A stretch of DNA of 64,000 bases from Oscillospiraceae bacterium. Lineage in GTDB: Bacteria; Bacillota; Clostridia; Oscillospirales; Ruminococcaceae. The DNA lies in the NCBI GenBank assembly GCA_003531585.1, contig DQFX01000059.1, forward strand, positions 1 to 64,000, written 5' to 3'. This document shows positions 40,196 through 49,108 of this stretch, piece after piece (within the stretch, counting starts at the first letter, position 1; each line of letters opens with the position of its first letter). The notes below the pieces were generated by a model. It saw only the letters and a program-made list of their open reading frames with translations, was not told the DNA's origin and searched no databases. The position numbers were made by a program, and so were the translations under genes.

Positions 40196-41518
40196 TCAGT
40201 CAAGACCGAGTATTTCAGAGTTTATCTGGTAGCTGTATTCATTTTTCCACTTTTCGTATTCCGCGTTATAGAGCTTCGACTTCTCGTTTTCAAGGAGGTA
40301 CGCCTGGAGATCCTCCGTGCTTGCCTTGAGCGTGTCAGCGTTTACGGACACCTCGTCTACATATTTCACGATGTAGTAGCCGAAATCAGTTACCGCGGTG
40401 GCTACGTCGCCGGGATTCTCAATGCTCATTACGCATTCTTCGAATTCCTTGCCGTAGACCTCGGTGCCGGGGGTGACAAGGAATGTTCCGTTGCCGCCGT
40501 CCTCGCCGTATTCCTCCATCAGCTTGTCGAAGTCCTCGCCGGCGTCGATCTTTGCCATTATCTCGTCATATCTGTCCTGGATATCCGCGAGCTTGTCCTG
40601 GCGGTACTCGTCGGCGTCGTCGTTGCGGTTTGCGCTTCTGAGCTGCTGCATGAGGGAATACACGGTTGAATTGAACCCGACAAGTATGCCCTTGACGGCG
40701 CGGGATCCTTCCGGGATCCAGATATTAGCGTAGGTCTGACCGTAGAATGCTGCGGGGTCGCTTTCGTACTGCGACTTGAGCGAATCTATCAGCGTGGACA
40801 TCTGCTCTTCCGCCTGCTCGTAGGAGTAGACCGCGTCCTTGCCTATTTCATCGGTGAGCTTCTGCTTCATGGCGGTTATTTCCTGCCATGCGTAGAGGTT
40901 GTCCATTGTAAGGCCGCAGTCGTCGAGTATCTTCTGGAACTTTTCCTCTGCCTGCGCGGTCAGCTCCTCGTCTGTGAGGGTGTCGTCAGCGGATGCGAGA
41001 GTGGATTTCAGGGTCGTCTTTATGCTTTCAATGCCGGATTCCACCTGACTGTGGATATCCGCTTCTTCCTCGTCGGAGAGGGTCATGCCGTAATCGGCGA
41101 ATTTCGCGCGGACTATCCTGTCCTCGATTATCGCGTCGATTATCTGCTGACGCGCCTGCTTTATCGTGTCGGCGTTGGAGCCGTCGGTGTCGTTTTCGTA
41201 GCCGCTGCGCTCAAGGAAGTACTTGTACTCGCGCAGGAAGTCCCCGAAGGTGATATCCATGCCTTCTGCGCCGTTGGACGGGGAAGCCGCAACGGCGTCC
41301 GCCGCTGTGCCGGATTCCGCGATGGACGGAACAGGCTCAGGCTCTGAGGTTTCGGCTGACTGAGCCGTGCTCTCCGCTGCGGAGCTGCTCTCGGTGCCGG
41401 AGGATTCAGCGGTAACGGCGGAGCTGTCCGTTGAGGACGTGCTCTTTATGCTGCACGCGGTCGAGGATAATATTACTGCCGCCGCTGTAACTGCGGCGAG
41501 GGTCTTTGTGAGTTTCAT
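40196..41518 (-). CDS. Parvulin-type (SurA/PrsA-like) lipoprotein 1
   Basis: A 440-residue exported lipoprotein. The signal peptide ends in lipobox SSTAC with Cys22, followed by a Ser/Thr/Ala/Glu-rich linker (about 23-85). A SurA-N-like helical region (about 90-250, LREYKYFLERSGYEN..IIDAIIEDRIVRAKF) precedes a parvulin (PpiC) domain (about 265-410, DKLADIQDRYDEIMAKIDAGEDFDKLMEEYGED..DFGYYIVKYVDEV). It is expected to help fold secreted proteins at the outer face of the membrane, like PrsA. It is paralogous to the next upstream gene, 20 bp away. The catalytic parvulin residues are only partly recognisable, so it may be a chaperone without isomerase activity. Confidence 0.85.
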   Translation of the reverse strand: MKLTKTLAAVTAAAVILSSTACSIKSTSSTDSSAVTAESSGTESSSAAESTAQSAETSEPEPVPSIAESGTAADAVAASPSNGAEGMDITFGDFLREYKYFLERSGYENDTDGSNADTIKQARQQIIDAIIEDRIVRAKFADYGMTLSDEEEADIHSQVESGIESIKTTLKSTLASADDTLTDEELTAQAEEKFQKILDDCGLTMDNLYAWQEITAMKQKLTDEIGKDAVYSYEQAEEQMSTLIDSLKSQYESDPAAFYGQTYANIWIPEGSRAVKGILVGFNSTVYSLMQQLRSANRNDDADEYRQDKLADIQDRYDEIMAKIDAGEDFDKLMEEYGEDGGNGTFLVTPGTEVYGKEFEECVMSIENPGDVATAVTDFGYYIVKYVDEVSVNADTLKASTEDLQAYLLENEKSKLYNAEYEKWKNEYSYQINSEILGLD

Positions 41519-41538
41519 TTTTTATCGTCCTTTCAGGA

Positions 41539-42849
41539 TCAGGCTGCGGTGGATTCCGCCGAGGAGGTCTGCTCGGGAACGGAGCTTTCCGCTGCGGAAG
41601 CAGTTGTGGAGGCAGCCTCGGCGGTGTCTGATTCGTTTATATCAAGCTTAGCGTAGTCAAAGTCGTATGCGTATTCCGTGCGCCAGCCCTGCATTGCGTT
41701 GTTGTATGCGCTGGTGGCTGCATTGGACTGCATGTTCTCGTAAATTGCGTCGATGAGCGCCTTTTCGTTCTCCTCGGTCATTACTGCGTCGGCGGCATAC
41801 ATCACTACATGCCAGCCGAGGTCCGTACCTACCAGCGTGTAGTTACCGACGTTCTGAAGCTCGTAAGCCGCCTGCTGGAACTCCTTGTAGTAGGTCTCGC
41901 CGTTGGGAACGACCAGATAGCCGTCCGGATTGCTGGAAAGCCCGGTGTCCTCGGAGTATTCCTTTGCAAGCTCGTCGAAATCCGCGCCGTTGTCGAGCAT
42001 GTTCTTTATTTCCTCGATACGCGGACGGAGGTTCTCAAGCGCCTTTTCACGCGCCTTTTCCGCACCTGCTTCGTCGTTGTTCCCGCGGCAGGCGGTTATC
42101 TCGGCGGAGTCATCGGAATCAAACTTTATAAGGATATGCTTTATCATGCGGGCGTTATCCGGCAGCCAGTAGTACTTGTAATATAAGTCCTGCTCGTAGT
42201 CTGCGGGGCTGTTCTCGTAGACCTGCTTTATACCAGCCACAATTTCGCTGTACTGCTCCTCGGCGTCGCTGTACTCTACCGGGTCGTCCTCCGCAAGCTT
42301 TGCCTTGAGCTTGTCGGCGGTCTTGGCGTTGCGGTACCACATCAGTATATCGTCACGGGTCATTCCGCATTCGGTCAGCTTTTCGTCGAAGATCTTCTCG
42401 GCTTCCTCAAGTATCGCGGCGTCTCCGCTGACCTCGCCGGTGCCGGATTCCCCGGCGTTTACATAGCTCCTGAAGCTCTCAATGGAGCTTTCTATGTAGC
42501 TGTTGTAGTCGCTCTCAATGCTGTCAAGTTCTTCGTCCGTGAACTGATCCACGCCGTAGTTCTTCGCCTGCTCCAGCACTATCTTCTCGTTGACGAGGTA
42601 ATTTATTATCGACTCGCGCTGAGATCTGCACTTGTCCTTGACTTCGTCGGCTGTGTCGTCGGGTATCTGGTTTACTAGCAGCCAGTATTTATACTCCTTG
42701 CTGAACGCGTCGTAGCTGACGGTGAGCGCCTTTTTGTCGGATACCTTCCCTGTGGGCCATGCGGCGTCAGACGAGGAGCGCACCGAGCAGCCGCAGACCA
42801 GCGCCATCATTATGGCTGCCGCTCCGGCGGCTATTTTTCTGAAATGCAT
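41539..42849 (-). CDS. Parvulin-type (SurA/PrsA-like) lipoprotein 2
   Basis: A 436-residue lipoprotein. The signal peptide has lipobox LVCGC, a SurA-N-like helical part follows (about 35-235), then a parvulin domain beginning MIKHILIKFDSDD (about 240) and ending DLGWHVVMYAADAV (about 385), a better match to PpiC than its paralogue. The Ser/Ala/Glu-rich tail (about 405-436) is unusual in position, since the paralogue carries its linker at the N-terminus. I chose the ATG at 42849, preceded by AAAGGACAAAATA, over one 13 codons upstream. First gene of the pair, behind a TATAAT box at 42906-42901. Confidence 0.87.
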   Translation of the reverse strand: MHFRKIAAGAAAIMMALVCGCSVRSSSDAAWPTGKVSDKKALTVSYDAFSKEYKYWLLVNQIPDDTADEVKDKCRSQRESIINYLVNEKIVLEQAKNYGVDQFTDEELDSIESDYNSYIESSIESFRSYVNAGESGTGEVSGDAAILEEAEKIFDEKLTECGMTRDDILMWYRNAKTADKLKAKLAEDDPVEYSDAEEQYSEIVAGIKQVYENSPADYEQDLYYKYYWLPDNARMIKHILIKFDSDDSAEITACRGNNDEAGAEKAREKALENLRPRIEEIKNMLDNGADFDELAKEYSEDTGLSSNPDGYLVVPNGETYYKEFQQAAYELQNVGNYTLVGTDLGWHVVMYAADAVMTEENEKALIDAIYENMQSNAATSAYNNAMQGWRTEYAYDFDYAKLDINESDTAEAASTTASAAESSVPEQTSSAESTAA

Positions 42850-42900
42850 TATTTTGTCCTTTCCGGAGCGCGCGGCTCCCTGTATCACATATCATAGAAC

Positions 42901-43000
42901 ATTATAGCATATCTCTGCGAAAAAATAAATACAAAAAATCGCGATACCGAATGAAATATTTCTGAAAAGTGATGATTTTTTCCATGATTTATGGTATAAT
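42901..43000. promoter_or_regulatory. Divergent promoter region between parvulin and BMP-lipoprotein genes
   Basis: A minus-strand -10 box, TATAAT (42906-42901), serves the parvulin pair. A plus-strand TATAAT (42995-43000), with a weak TGATTT about 16 bp upstream, serves the BMP gene. The region is strongly A/T-rich and without other recognised sites. Confidence 0.65.
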
Positions 43001-43079
43001 AAAGAAGTACAGGCATATTGCGCAGTAATTTGAAAACTGCATGTATATTTACCAAAACGATATACTGGAGGTATTTGAT

Positions 43080-44264
43080 ATGAAAAACAGGATACTGAAA
43101 AGCATAGCGGCGGCTCTTGCGCTGTGTACTGCAATGCTGGCCTTCACGGCATGCAGCGGCTCTGGCGATACGTCGGGCACAGCGGAAGGCACCGGGGAAG
43201 CGACGGTTGATACCACAGAGGCAGAGCCTGCCGCAAAGATAGGATTTATTTACAACGGCACCGTGGACGGAAAGAGCTTCACTGCGGACATCAATACTCA
43301 GCGCATAAAGGCGCAGCAGTATTCAAACATCGAGTCTGAGTACATAGAGAACGTCAGCGTTACCGATTTTGCAAAGGCGGTAAAAATGCTGGTCGAGGAC
43401 GGCTGCACTCACATCGTGTCAGGAAGCCCGGTTTTCGCGCATTCTATGAACCCGGTTTCCCAGCAGTACATGAACATTAATTTCATAGACTACGGCTCAA
43501 GCATGCGGTCAGTGAATATCTACGCTTACACCGAGGCTGTTTACCAGGGCGCATATGTAGCGGGAATGGTGGCGGCTTTCAACTCTGACAGCGAGAAAAT
43601 AGGCATGGTCGTAGACCCGTCAATGCTCTACACCGTTCAGGTTGTGGACGCTGCGGCGCTCGGCACTCAGATAGTGTATTCCACCGCGCAGCTCGTGACC
43701 GCCACGGCGCATGCTGACAGCGAGATAGACAAGGCGGTCGACGCCCTTGCGGCGCAGGGCTGCGAGGTCATCATAAGCTACACGGCTTCCGGCGAAACCG
43801 TGGATTACTGCGGCAAGAAGGGCATAAAGGTCATAGGCAACCTTGACTACACCGCTGATTCCGCAGACCACGACACAATGCTGATGTACTACTATTCCTC
43901 ACGTGACAGCTTCTATCTGTCACAGTACAAGGCGATGCAGCTCGATACATGGCAGCCGGAGTCCTACATGGGCACGCTGGGCAACGGCGTTATCTGCATA
44001 TCTGACGCGCTTCCCGCCGCAAAGGACGGCACGCAGGACATCATGAACACGCTTGTGCCGAAGGTGTCCACCGGCGCAGCGTATATATTTGCGGGTCAGC
44101 TCGAGGACATCAACGGTTCCATCAAGCAGCGCGACGACGCGATGATGGCGACGAGCGAGATACTCAATCTGTCCTGGTATGTCAAGGGCGTGGATAATTC
44201 GCTTGACAGCTTCATTGAATCGAAGGATACGGTCGAAAGCGAGGAGCTTGTGATCAAGAAGTAA
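43080..44264 (+). CDS. BMP (basic membrane protein)/PnrA-type substrate-binding lipoprotein
   Basis: A 394-residue lipoprotein. The signal peptide has lipobox AFTAC (Cys25). The mature part is a BMP/Med-type periplasmic-binding fold: AAKIGFIYNGTVDGKSFT, then IVSGSPVFAHSMNPVSQQYMN, VYQGAYVAGMVAAFNS and IGMVVDPSM. Characterised relatives bind purine nucleosides for an ABC importer. No ATPase or permease gene is adjacent, so its transporter partner must be elsewhere, or it has another sensing role. GGAGGTATTTGAT supports the internal ATG. A terminator hairpin follows within 20 bp. Confidence 0.88.
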   Translation: MKNRILKSIAAALALCTAMLAFTACSGSGDTSGTAEGTGEATVDTTEAEPAAKIGFIYNGTVDGKSFTADINTQRIKAQQYSNIESEYIENVSVTDFAKAVKMLVEDGCTHIVSGSPVFAHSMNPVSQQYMNINFIDYGSSMRSVNIYAYTEAVYQGAYVAGMVAAFNSDSEKIGMVVDPSMLYTVQVVDAAALGTQIVYSTAQLVTATAHADSEIDKAVDALAAQGCEVIISYTASGETVDYCGKKGIKVIGNLDYTADSADHDTMLMYYYSSRDSFYLSQYKAMQLDTWQPESYMGTLGNGVICISDALPAAKDGTQDIMNTLVPKVSTGAAYIFAGQLEDINGSIKQRDDAMMATSEILNLSWYVKGVDNSLDSFIESKDTVESEELVIKK

Positions 44265-44281
44265 CCAAGAAACAAACAACA

Positions 44282-44307
44282 AAGGAGATCCACCGGGGTC
44301 TCCTTTT
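44282..44307. terminator. Bidirectional terminator between the BMP and EIIA-like genes
   Basis: GGAGAtcc..ggTCTCC hairpin followed by TTTTT on the plus strand. On the minus strand it is followed by TTTGTTGTTTG. It serves both convergent genes. Confidence 0.8.
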
Positions 44308-44309
44308 TG

Positions 44310-44771
44310 CTATGGGTTTCTCGGGGAGTATTCAGCGGCGGGGGCTCCGGCGCGTTTTTGCCCGGCGAGGACATGCAGCTCCGTTATGCGGGAGCTGTCG
44401 GTGAACTGCACCTTTACCACCGCTTTTTCCCGGCGGAGTTCCTCGCTGGAAATGCGGCAGACCGGCTCTCCTGCGCGTGCCATGTCCCCGGTCTGAACGA
44501 AATACTCCGCGCCGCAGGGGAGCAGCACTTCAAGCTCCAGGCCGTCTCCGGTTCTCAGGCGGAAAGCGTCGTTCTCTGCGGCAGTGACGGCTCCGTCAGC
44601 GGGGGAGAGCACTTCGGCAGCAGGAGCCAGCCGATAATACAGCTGTGCCGGGAAACTCCTCGCGCTGACTGCGAAGCCCTCGCCTCGGTGGCGCTCACCG
44701 CCGGTGTTAAGCTCGCACAGCGACGACACCGCGCCGTGAACGGGGCTGTACAGCTTTCTGACTTCTCTCAT
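44310..44771 (-). CDS. EIIA-Glc-like (duplicated hybrid motif) protein lacking the phospho-histidine
   Basis: A 153-residue protein resembling PTS EIIA-Glc/Crr. It has LYSPVHGAVSSLCEL at the start, VLSPADGAVTAAENDAF and GDGLELEVLL in the middle, and FVQTGDMARAGEPVC with ISSEEL near the end. The two active-site segments of real EIIA-Glc (TKHAIG and LIHIG) are replaced by ENDAFRL and VLLPCG, and about ten residues after the second are missing. It cannot be phosphorylated in the usual way. It may be a binding or regulatory barrel, or a carrier-like fold. I chose the ATG at 44771 after AGAGAGGTCGCAAGT, 23 codons inside the longest frame. Confidence 0.7.
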   Translation of the reverse strand: MREVRKLYSPVHGAVSSLCELNTGGERHRGEGFAVSARSFPAQLYYRLAPAAEVLSPADGAVTAAENDAFRLRTGDGLELEVLLPCGAEYFVQTGDMARAGEPVCRISSEELRREKAVVKVQFTDSSRITELHVLAGQKRAGAPAAEYSPRNP

Positions 44772-44864
44772 ACTTGCGACCTCTCTTCCTGCATTGCGCG
44801 CCGAATTGACCCAAAACGCCAAAAATTCAGCACGCCTCACCGGAATTATTGTTTACAATTATCC

Positions 44865-44893
44865 TTGAATTAAACCGGGGTATACGATATAAT
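44865..44893 (+). promoter_or_regulatory. Promoter of the cation/proton antiporter gene
   Basis: TTGAAT and TATAAT with a 17-bp spacer. AAAGGAAGCTTATAATATT follows before the ATG at 44941. Confidence 0.8.
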
Positions 44894-44940
44894 TATTAAG
44901 GTGTAAAATCAGATATCAAAGAAAGGAAGCTTATAATATT

Positions 44941-46200
44941 ATGGTAGATTGCTTTAAGAATCTGGCGATAATCCTGATATCCGCAAAGCTGATGGGACTT
45001 CTTGCGAAGAAGTGCAAGGCTCCCCAGGTGGTCGGTCAGATACTTGCCGGACTTATCATCGGTCAGGCCGTGCTTGGCCTTGTCGCCGCAGACAGCTTCA
45101 TCAAGACTCTTGCTGAGATAGGAGTAGTTATCCTGATGTTCTCCGCCGGGCTTGAAACGAACCTCCGCGACCTGCTTAAAACCGGACCGGTCGCGCTGTG
45201 CGTAGCGCTTGCTGGCGTTCTTGTCCCCCTTGGCGGAGGATTCCTGATGTACAATATCTATTGCAGCATCAATCCGGACGCCGCAATGGGCGGAAACGTC
45301 TTTAATCAGGCGCTGTTCATAGGTACGATCATGACTGCTACGTCGGTGTCTATAACAGTTCAGGCGCTCCGTGAGCTTGGACATCTGAAAAGCCGCATCG
45401 GAACCACGATAGTCAGCGCGGCGATAATCGACGACGTTATAGGAATTATCGTGCTTACAGTCGTTATCGGTATCGAGGGCGGCAAGGACGACAGCGGATT
45501 TGCCATCACTGGTCAGCCTATTGCCGATGTGTTCATCAAGACCGGACTTTTTATTGCGTTCAGCTTTGGCGTGGGCTTCCTGATGTATTTCCTGTTCAAG
45601 TTCCTGGACAAGAAGTTCTACCATCAGCGCCGTATCCCGATATTCGGACTGGTGCTGTGCTTCCTGATGGCTTACTGCGCTGAGACGTTCTTCGGCATTG
45701 CAGACATCACCGGCGCATATGTTGCGGGAATAATTCTCTGCAACCTCCGCGACGCTGAGTATATCGCGGGCAAAATGGATATCAGCTCCTACATGCTGTT
45801 CGGACCGGTGTTCTTTGCAAGTATCGGTCTTAACATCACGTTCGACGGATTCACTATTGATCTGCTGTGGTTCTCGCTGGCTTTCGTTGTGGTTGCTCTT
45901 GCCGGAAAGGTCATCGGCTGCGGTCTTGTTTCGAAGGCGTTCGGCAACAGCTGGAAGGATTCCCTGAAGATCGGCGTTGGAATGATGACCCGAGGAGAGG
46001 TCGCACTGATAGTCGCTAACAAGGGGCTTGCAGTCGGCATGGTGGAGCAGCGGTACTTCCTGGCGGTCATACTGCTTATCGTGGTATCTTCGATATCCGT
46101 TCCCATTCTGCTGAAGCTGCTGTTCAAAGGTGAGAAAACTCCCGGCGACGGAGAGCACCCTGACCATGGCGTGACTGACGAAGTGCCTGCGGAATATTAA
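44941..46200 (+). CDS. CPA2-family cation:proton antiporter
   Basis: A 419-residue integral membrane protein with about 12 helices, of the monovalent cation:proton antiporter-2 family (KefB/NapA/GerN group). Signatures are PQVVGQILAGLIIGQAVLG (helix 2), IGVVILMFSAGLETNLRDLL, the ion-binding region TATSVSITVQAL..IVSAAIIDDVIGIIVL (the Asp-Asp pair of an electrogenic exchanger, about 163-164), and GVGMMTRGEVALIVANKG near helix 10. It probably exchanges Na+ or K+ for protons. No RCK/TrkA regulatory domain is attached. It has its own promoter and terminators. Confidence 0.92.
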   Translation: MVDCFKNLAIILISAKLMGLLAKKCKAPQVVGQILAGLIIGQAVLGLVAADSFIKTLAEIGVVILMFSAGLETNLRDLLKTGPVALCVALAGVLVPLGGGFLMYNIYCSINPDAAMGGNVFNQALFIGTIMTATSVSITVQALRELGHLKSRIGTTIVSAAIIDDVIGIIVLTVVIGIEGGKDDSGFAITGQPIADVFIKTGLFIAFSFGVGFLMYFLFKFLDKKFYHQRRIPIFGLVLCFLMAYCAETFFGIADITGAYVAGIILCNLRDAEYIAGKMDISSYMLFGPVFFASIGLNITFDGFTIDLLWFSLAFVVVALAGKVIGCGLVSKAFGNSWKDSLKIGVGMMTRGEVALIVANKGLAVGMVEQRYFLAVILLIVVSSISVPILLKLLFKGEKTPGDGEHPDHGVTDEVPAEY

Positions 46201-46215
46201 ATTCATAACAAAAAT

Positions 46216-46301
46216 CTGCCCCGGTCAACACGGGGCAGTTTGATTTCCTGATTTTCGACAAGCTGTGGCGCATGTATTTTTACATGCGCCATTTTGTTTT
46301 C
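46216..46301 (+). terminator. Two consecutive terminator hairpins after the antiporter gene
   Basis: CTGCCCCG-GTCAACA-CGGGGCAG followed by TTTGATTT (46216-46246), then a perfect GGCGCATGTA/TACATGCGCC hairpin (46267-46290) followed by ATTTTGTTTT. The rest of this gene-free stretch up to the ABC promoter (46302-46460) is A/T-rich with nothing recognisable. Confidence 0.88.
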
Positions 46302-46460
46302 ATGCGGTTTTCACTTTATTGTCAGATTTATTTTCTTAAACTTATAGAGTTACTTAAATGAGTAAATAACGCAAATTTCTGATTATTATTTGAAACTATG
46401 CAAAATGTACAATAGTTTTCACCGATGCTATGTTCTATTCACGAAGTTGCGTCAATGATG

Positions 46461-46556
46461 TTGACTTTAGGTTAAACATGTGATAAAATAAGCTTGCGAT
46501 TAAGTGATAAGGCACCGCAAGTCAATCAAATTAGGTTAGCAACGCTTATCACCTAA
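46461..46556 (+). promoter_or_regulatory. Promoter and inverted-repeat leader of the sugar ABC operon
   Basis: TTGACT and TAAAAT with a 17-bp spacer. Downstream lie TTAAGTGATAAGGC (46500-46513) and its near-inverse GCTTATCACCTAA (46544-46556), 30 nt apart. Alternative pairings TTAGGT/ACCTAA (46531/46551) and CTTGCG/CGCAAG (46493/46516) are also possible. This could be a two-site repressor operator or a folded leader RNA. No riboswitch family is recognised. Confidence 0.7.
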
Positions 46557-46591
46557 ATTACTTAAACACATACGACAGTGGAGGTAACAAC

Positions 46592-48031
46592 ATGAAACTC
46601 ACAAAGGCAATGGCAGGTATCATTGCAGCAAGCACTATTCTCAGCCTGGCCGCTTGCTCCAGCAACAATTCCAGCACCGCTGACAATTCCAGTGCAGGAA
46701 CTTCCGGTGCAGCAGACAGCTCCTCTGCAGCAGACAGCTCCTCTGCGGCTGACAGCTCTTCCGCAGCAGACAGCAGCACAACAACTACTGACGGTCTGAC
46801 TCTGAAGGTGCTCACACACCGTACCGACCGTATCGAGGACGGCTCCCTCGCAGAGATGACAAAGGCTTTCGAGGAAGCTAACAACTGCAAGGTTGAGTAT
46901 CAGGGCTTTACTGATTATGCTTCCGATGTTTCCACAATGATGAACACCACTGATTACGGCGATGTTCTCATGATCCCGGATACAGTTAAGGTTATGGACC
47001 TCGGCAACTTCTTCGAACCGCTCGGAACCCTCGAGGAACTCGATCAGAAGTACTACTGGGCTGACAAGAAGGCTTATGACGGCAATGTTTACGGTATCGC
47101 TCACCTGGGTACTGTTGCAGGCGGTATCTGCTACAACAAGAAGGTTTGGGCAGATGCTGGCGTTACCAAGCTCCCCACCACTCCCGAGGAGTTCATTGAG
47201 GATCTGAAGCTCATTCGCGACAATACCGACGCTATCCCCTACTACACCAACTACGCTGACGCAAGCTGGACTCTCGTACAGTGGGCTTCCCTTGTAAACT
47301 CCGCTTCCGGCAGCAGCACATATGAGAACGACATTCTCACCTCCAAGCGCGACCTGTTTGTCGAGGGCGACGCTTACTACGAGGTTTACAAGATGATGTT
47401 CGACATCTTCTCTGATCCCACCCTCCACGAAGAAGATCCGATGACCACCGACTGGGAAGGCTGCAAGCCCGCCATCAACAACGGCAAGATCGCTACAATG
47501 GTAATGGGAAGCTGGGCAGTATCTCAGTTCCAGGAAGCTGGCGACAATGCTGATGATATCGGCTATATGCCCGCTCCGTTCAGCACCAGCGGCAAGCAGT
47601 ACGCTGAGTCCGCTCCTGACTACTGCATGGGCGTTAACAAGAATCGCTCCGATGAGATCAAGGAACTCGGCAAGAAGTACATTACATGGTTCGTTGAGGA
47701 CAGCGGCTTCGCTAAGAAGGAAGGCTCCATCTGCGCACTGAAGGGCTCTGAGATGCCTGAATACCTCACCGACTTCGCTAACTGCGAGCTGTTCATCACC
47801 GCTGCTGCTCCCGAGGGTCTGACCGGCGTTTGGGACGCTATCAACAACGACTCTGAGGTCGGCACATGGCAGGGTGACGCTGACAACTTCAAGATCAAGA
47901 TGGCTGAGGCTGCATTCGCAGGCCAGGGCGAGGACGCATTCAAGCAGATCGTTGCTGACACCAACGCAAAGTGGAACGCTACCCGCGACGCTAACGCAGA
48001 CCTGGCAGCTTACCTTGAGGCTAACGGCTGA
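46592..48031 (+). CDS. Sugar ABC transporter substrate-binding lipoprotein (family 1)
   Basis: A 479-residue lipoprotein. Lipobox SLAAC (Cys22) is followed by a Ser/Ala/Asp linker with four SSSAAD-type repeats (about 25-65), then a type-II binding fold starting LTLKVLTHRTDRIEDGSLAEMTKAFEEANNCKVEY. Aromatic residues such as WEGCKPAINNGKIATMVMGSWAVSQF (about 290-315) are typical of carbohydrate-binding proteins. With the two permeases downstream it forms a CUT1-type importer for oligosaccharides. The ATPase is missing and is probably a shared MsmK/MalK-type protein encoded elsewhere. GTGGAGGTAACAAC precedes the ATG. Confidence 0.93.
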   Translation: MKLTKAMAGIIAASTILSLAACSSNNSSTADNSSAGTSGAADSSSAADSSSAADSSSAADSSTTTTDGLTLKVLTHRTDRIEDGSLAEMTKAFEEANNCKVEYQGFTDYASDVSTMMNTTDYGDVLMIPDTVKVMDLGNFFEPLGTLEELDQKYYWADKKAYDGNVYGIAHLGTVAGGICYNKKVWADAGVTKLPTTPEEFIEDLKLIRDNTDAIPYYTNYADASWTLVQWASLVNSASGSSTYENDILTSKRDLFVEGDAYYEVYKMMFDIFSDPTLHEEDPMTTDWEGCKPAINNGKIATMVMGSWAVSQFQEAGDNADDIGYMPAPFSTSGKQYAESAPDYCMGVNKNRSDEIKELGKKYITWFVEDSGFAKKEGSICALKGSEMPEYLTDFANCELFITAAAPEGLTGVWDAINNDSEVGTWQGDADNFKIKMAEAAFAGQGEDAFKQIVADTNAKWNATRDANADLAAYLEANG

Positions 48032-48172
48032 TTTTCAAACAAGATAACCCCTCTGATTAAAATAGATTTCTCCTCGGCTTTCCGAACGGGGCGCTTACAA
48101 GCGTCCCTTACGGATGGCTGAAACCTTTGTGATTACCCGGCTCCGCACCGCGGAACGGTGAAAGGAACTTCT

Positions 48173-49105
48173 ATGACGGCAAATTCTGCTGCGCCCGCAA
48201 AGAAGCGCAGCCTTATGCAGTGGCTGAAAGGCTACACCGGGCAGAAATATACTACAACACTGCTGTTTCTGCTGATCCCCGTTGTTCTGCTGATACTGTT
48301 CACGGTTATCCCGGCGATCAACATGGGAATATACAGCTTCCAGAAGCGCGACCAGCTCGGCGTTAGCTGGGAATGGGTAGGCTTCGACAATTACGTCAGG
48401 ATATTCACCGACGGCGCGTATCTTCAGACTTTCGCGAACTCCATCTACTATCTGATAGGTTCGTTTGTTCAGCAGGCATTCGCTCTGCTCATCGCTTCGG
48501 TGCTCTGCTCCAAGATCAAGTTCGGCAATGCGTTCAAGGGAATACTCTTCTTCCCCTACATGATGAACGGCGTTGCAGTTTCCCTGATATTCCGCCGCTT
48601 TTTCCAGAAGGGCGACGGCATCACCAACACCGAGGGTACGCTCAACAGCATTCTCATGCTGCTCGGAGGCGATCCGGTAAGGTGGCTCAGCGACCCGAAT
48701 CTTGTCAATATATGCCTGGTGTTCGCGTCTATCTGGCGCTACATCGGCTTTGACATAATTATGTATATAAGCGCGATACAGTCTATATCCCCGGATATCT
48801 ATGAGGCTGCTGACCTCGACGGTGCCAACGCATGGCAGCGTTTCTGGTACATCGTGTTCCCGAGCATTCGTCCTATCGTAGGACTCCAGCTCATACTCGC
48901 GATAAAGGGCGCTGTATCCGTTTTCGAGATACCGTACATCATCACCGAGGGCAAGAATGGAACCAGTACGTTCGTTATCAAGACGATAGAAACGGCGTTC
49001 AAGTATCAGAAAGTCGGACTGGCTTCGGCGATGGCTGTGGTGCTTCTGGCTATAATCCTGATAGTCACGGCGATACAGAAGGCATTCTTCAAGGAGGAGA
49101 AATAG
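48173..49105 (+). CDS. Sugar ABC transporter permease (MalF/UgpA-type)
   Basis: A 310-residue CUT1 permease with six predicted membrane helices. The EAA loop contacting the ATPase is visible as DIYEAADLDGANAWQRFWYIVFPSIRP (about 205-231). The N-terminal Ala/Lys-rich tail is cytoplasmic. It pairs with the next gene to form the transmembrane channel. I chose the ATG preceded by GAAAGGAACTTCT, 5 codons inside the longest frame. A 140-bp gap with no recognised feature separates it from the binding-protein gene, possibly giving differential expression. Confidence 0.93.
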   Translation: MTANSAAPAKKRSLMQWLKGYTGQKYTTTLLFLLIPVVLLILFTVIPAINMGIYSFQKRDQLGVSWEWVGFDNYVRIFTDGAYLQTFANSIYYLIGSFVQQAFALLIASVLCSKIKFGNAFKGILFFPYMMNGVAVSLIFRRFFQKGDGITNTEGTLNSILMLLGGDPVRWLSDPNLVNICLVFASIWRYIGFDIIMYISAIQSISPDIYEAADLDGANAWQRFWYIVFPSIRPIVGLQLILAIKGAVSVFEIPYIITEGKNGTSTFVIKTIETAFKYQKVGLASAMAVVLLAIILIVTAIQKAFFKEEK

Positions 49106-49108
49106 CAC

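Noticed and set aside
44896..46206. Minus-strand open frame of 436 codons opposite the antiporter
   Set aside because: It is rich in His, Gln and Arg from complemented hydrophobic codons, and it covers the antiporter promoter. A clear membrane protein lies on the plus strand.
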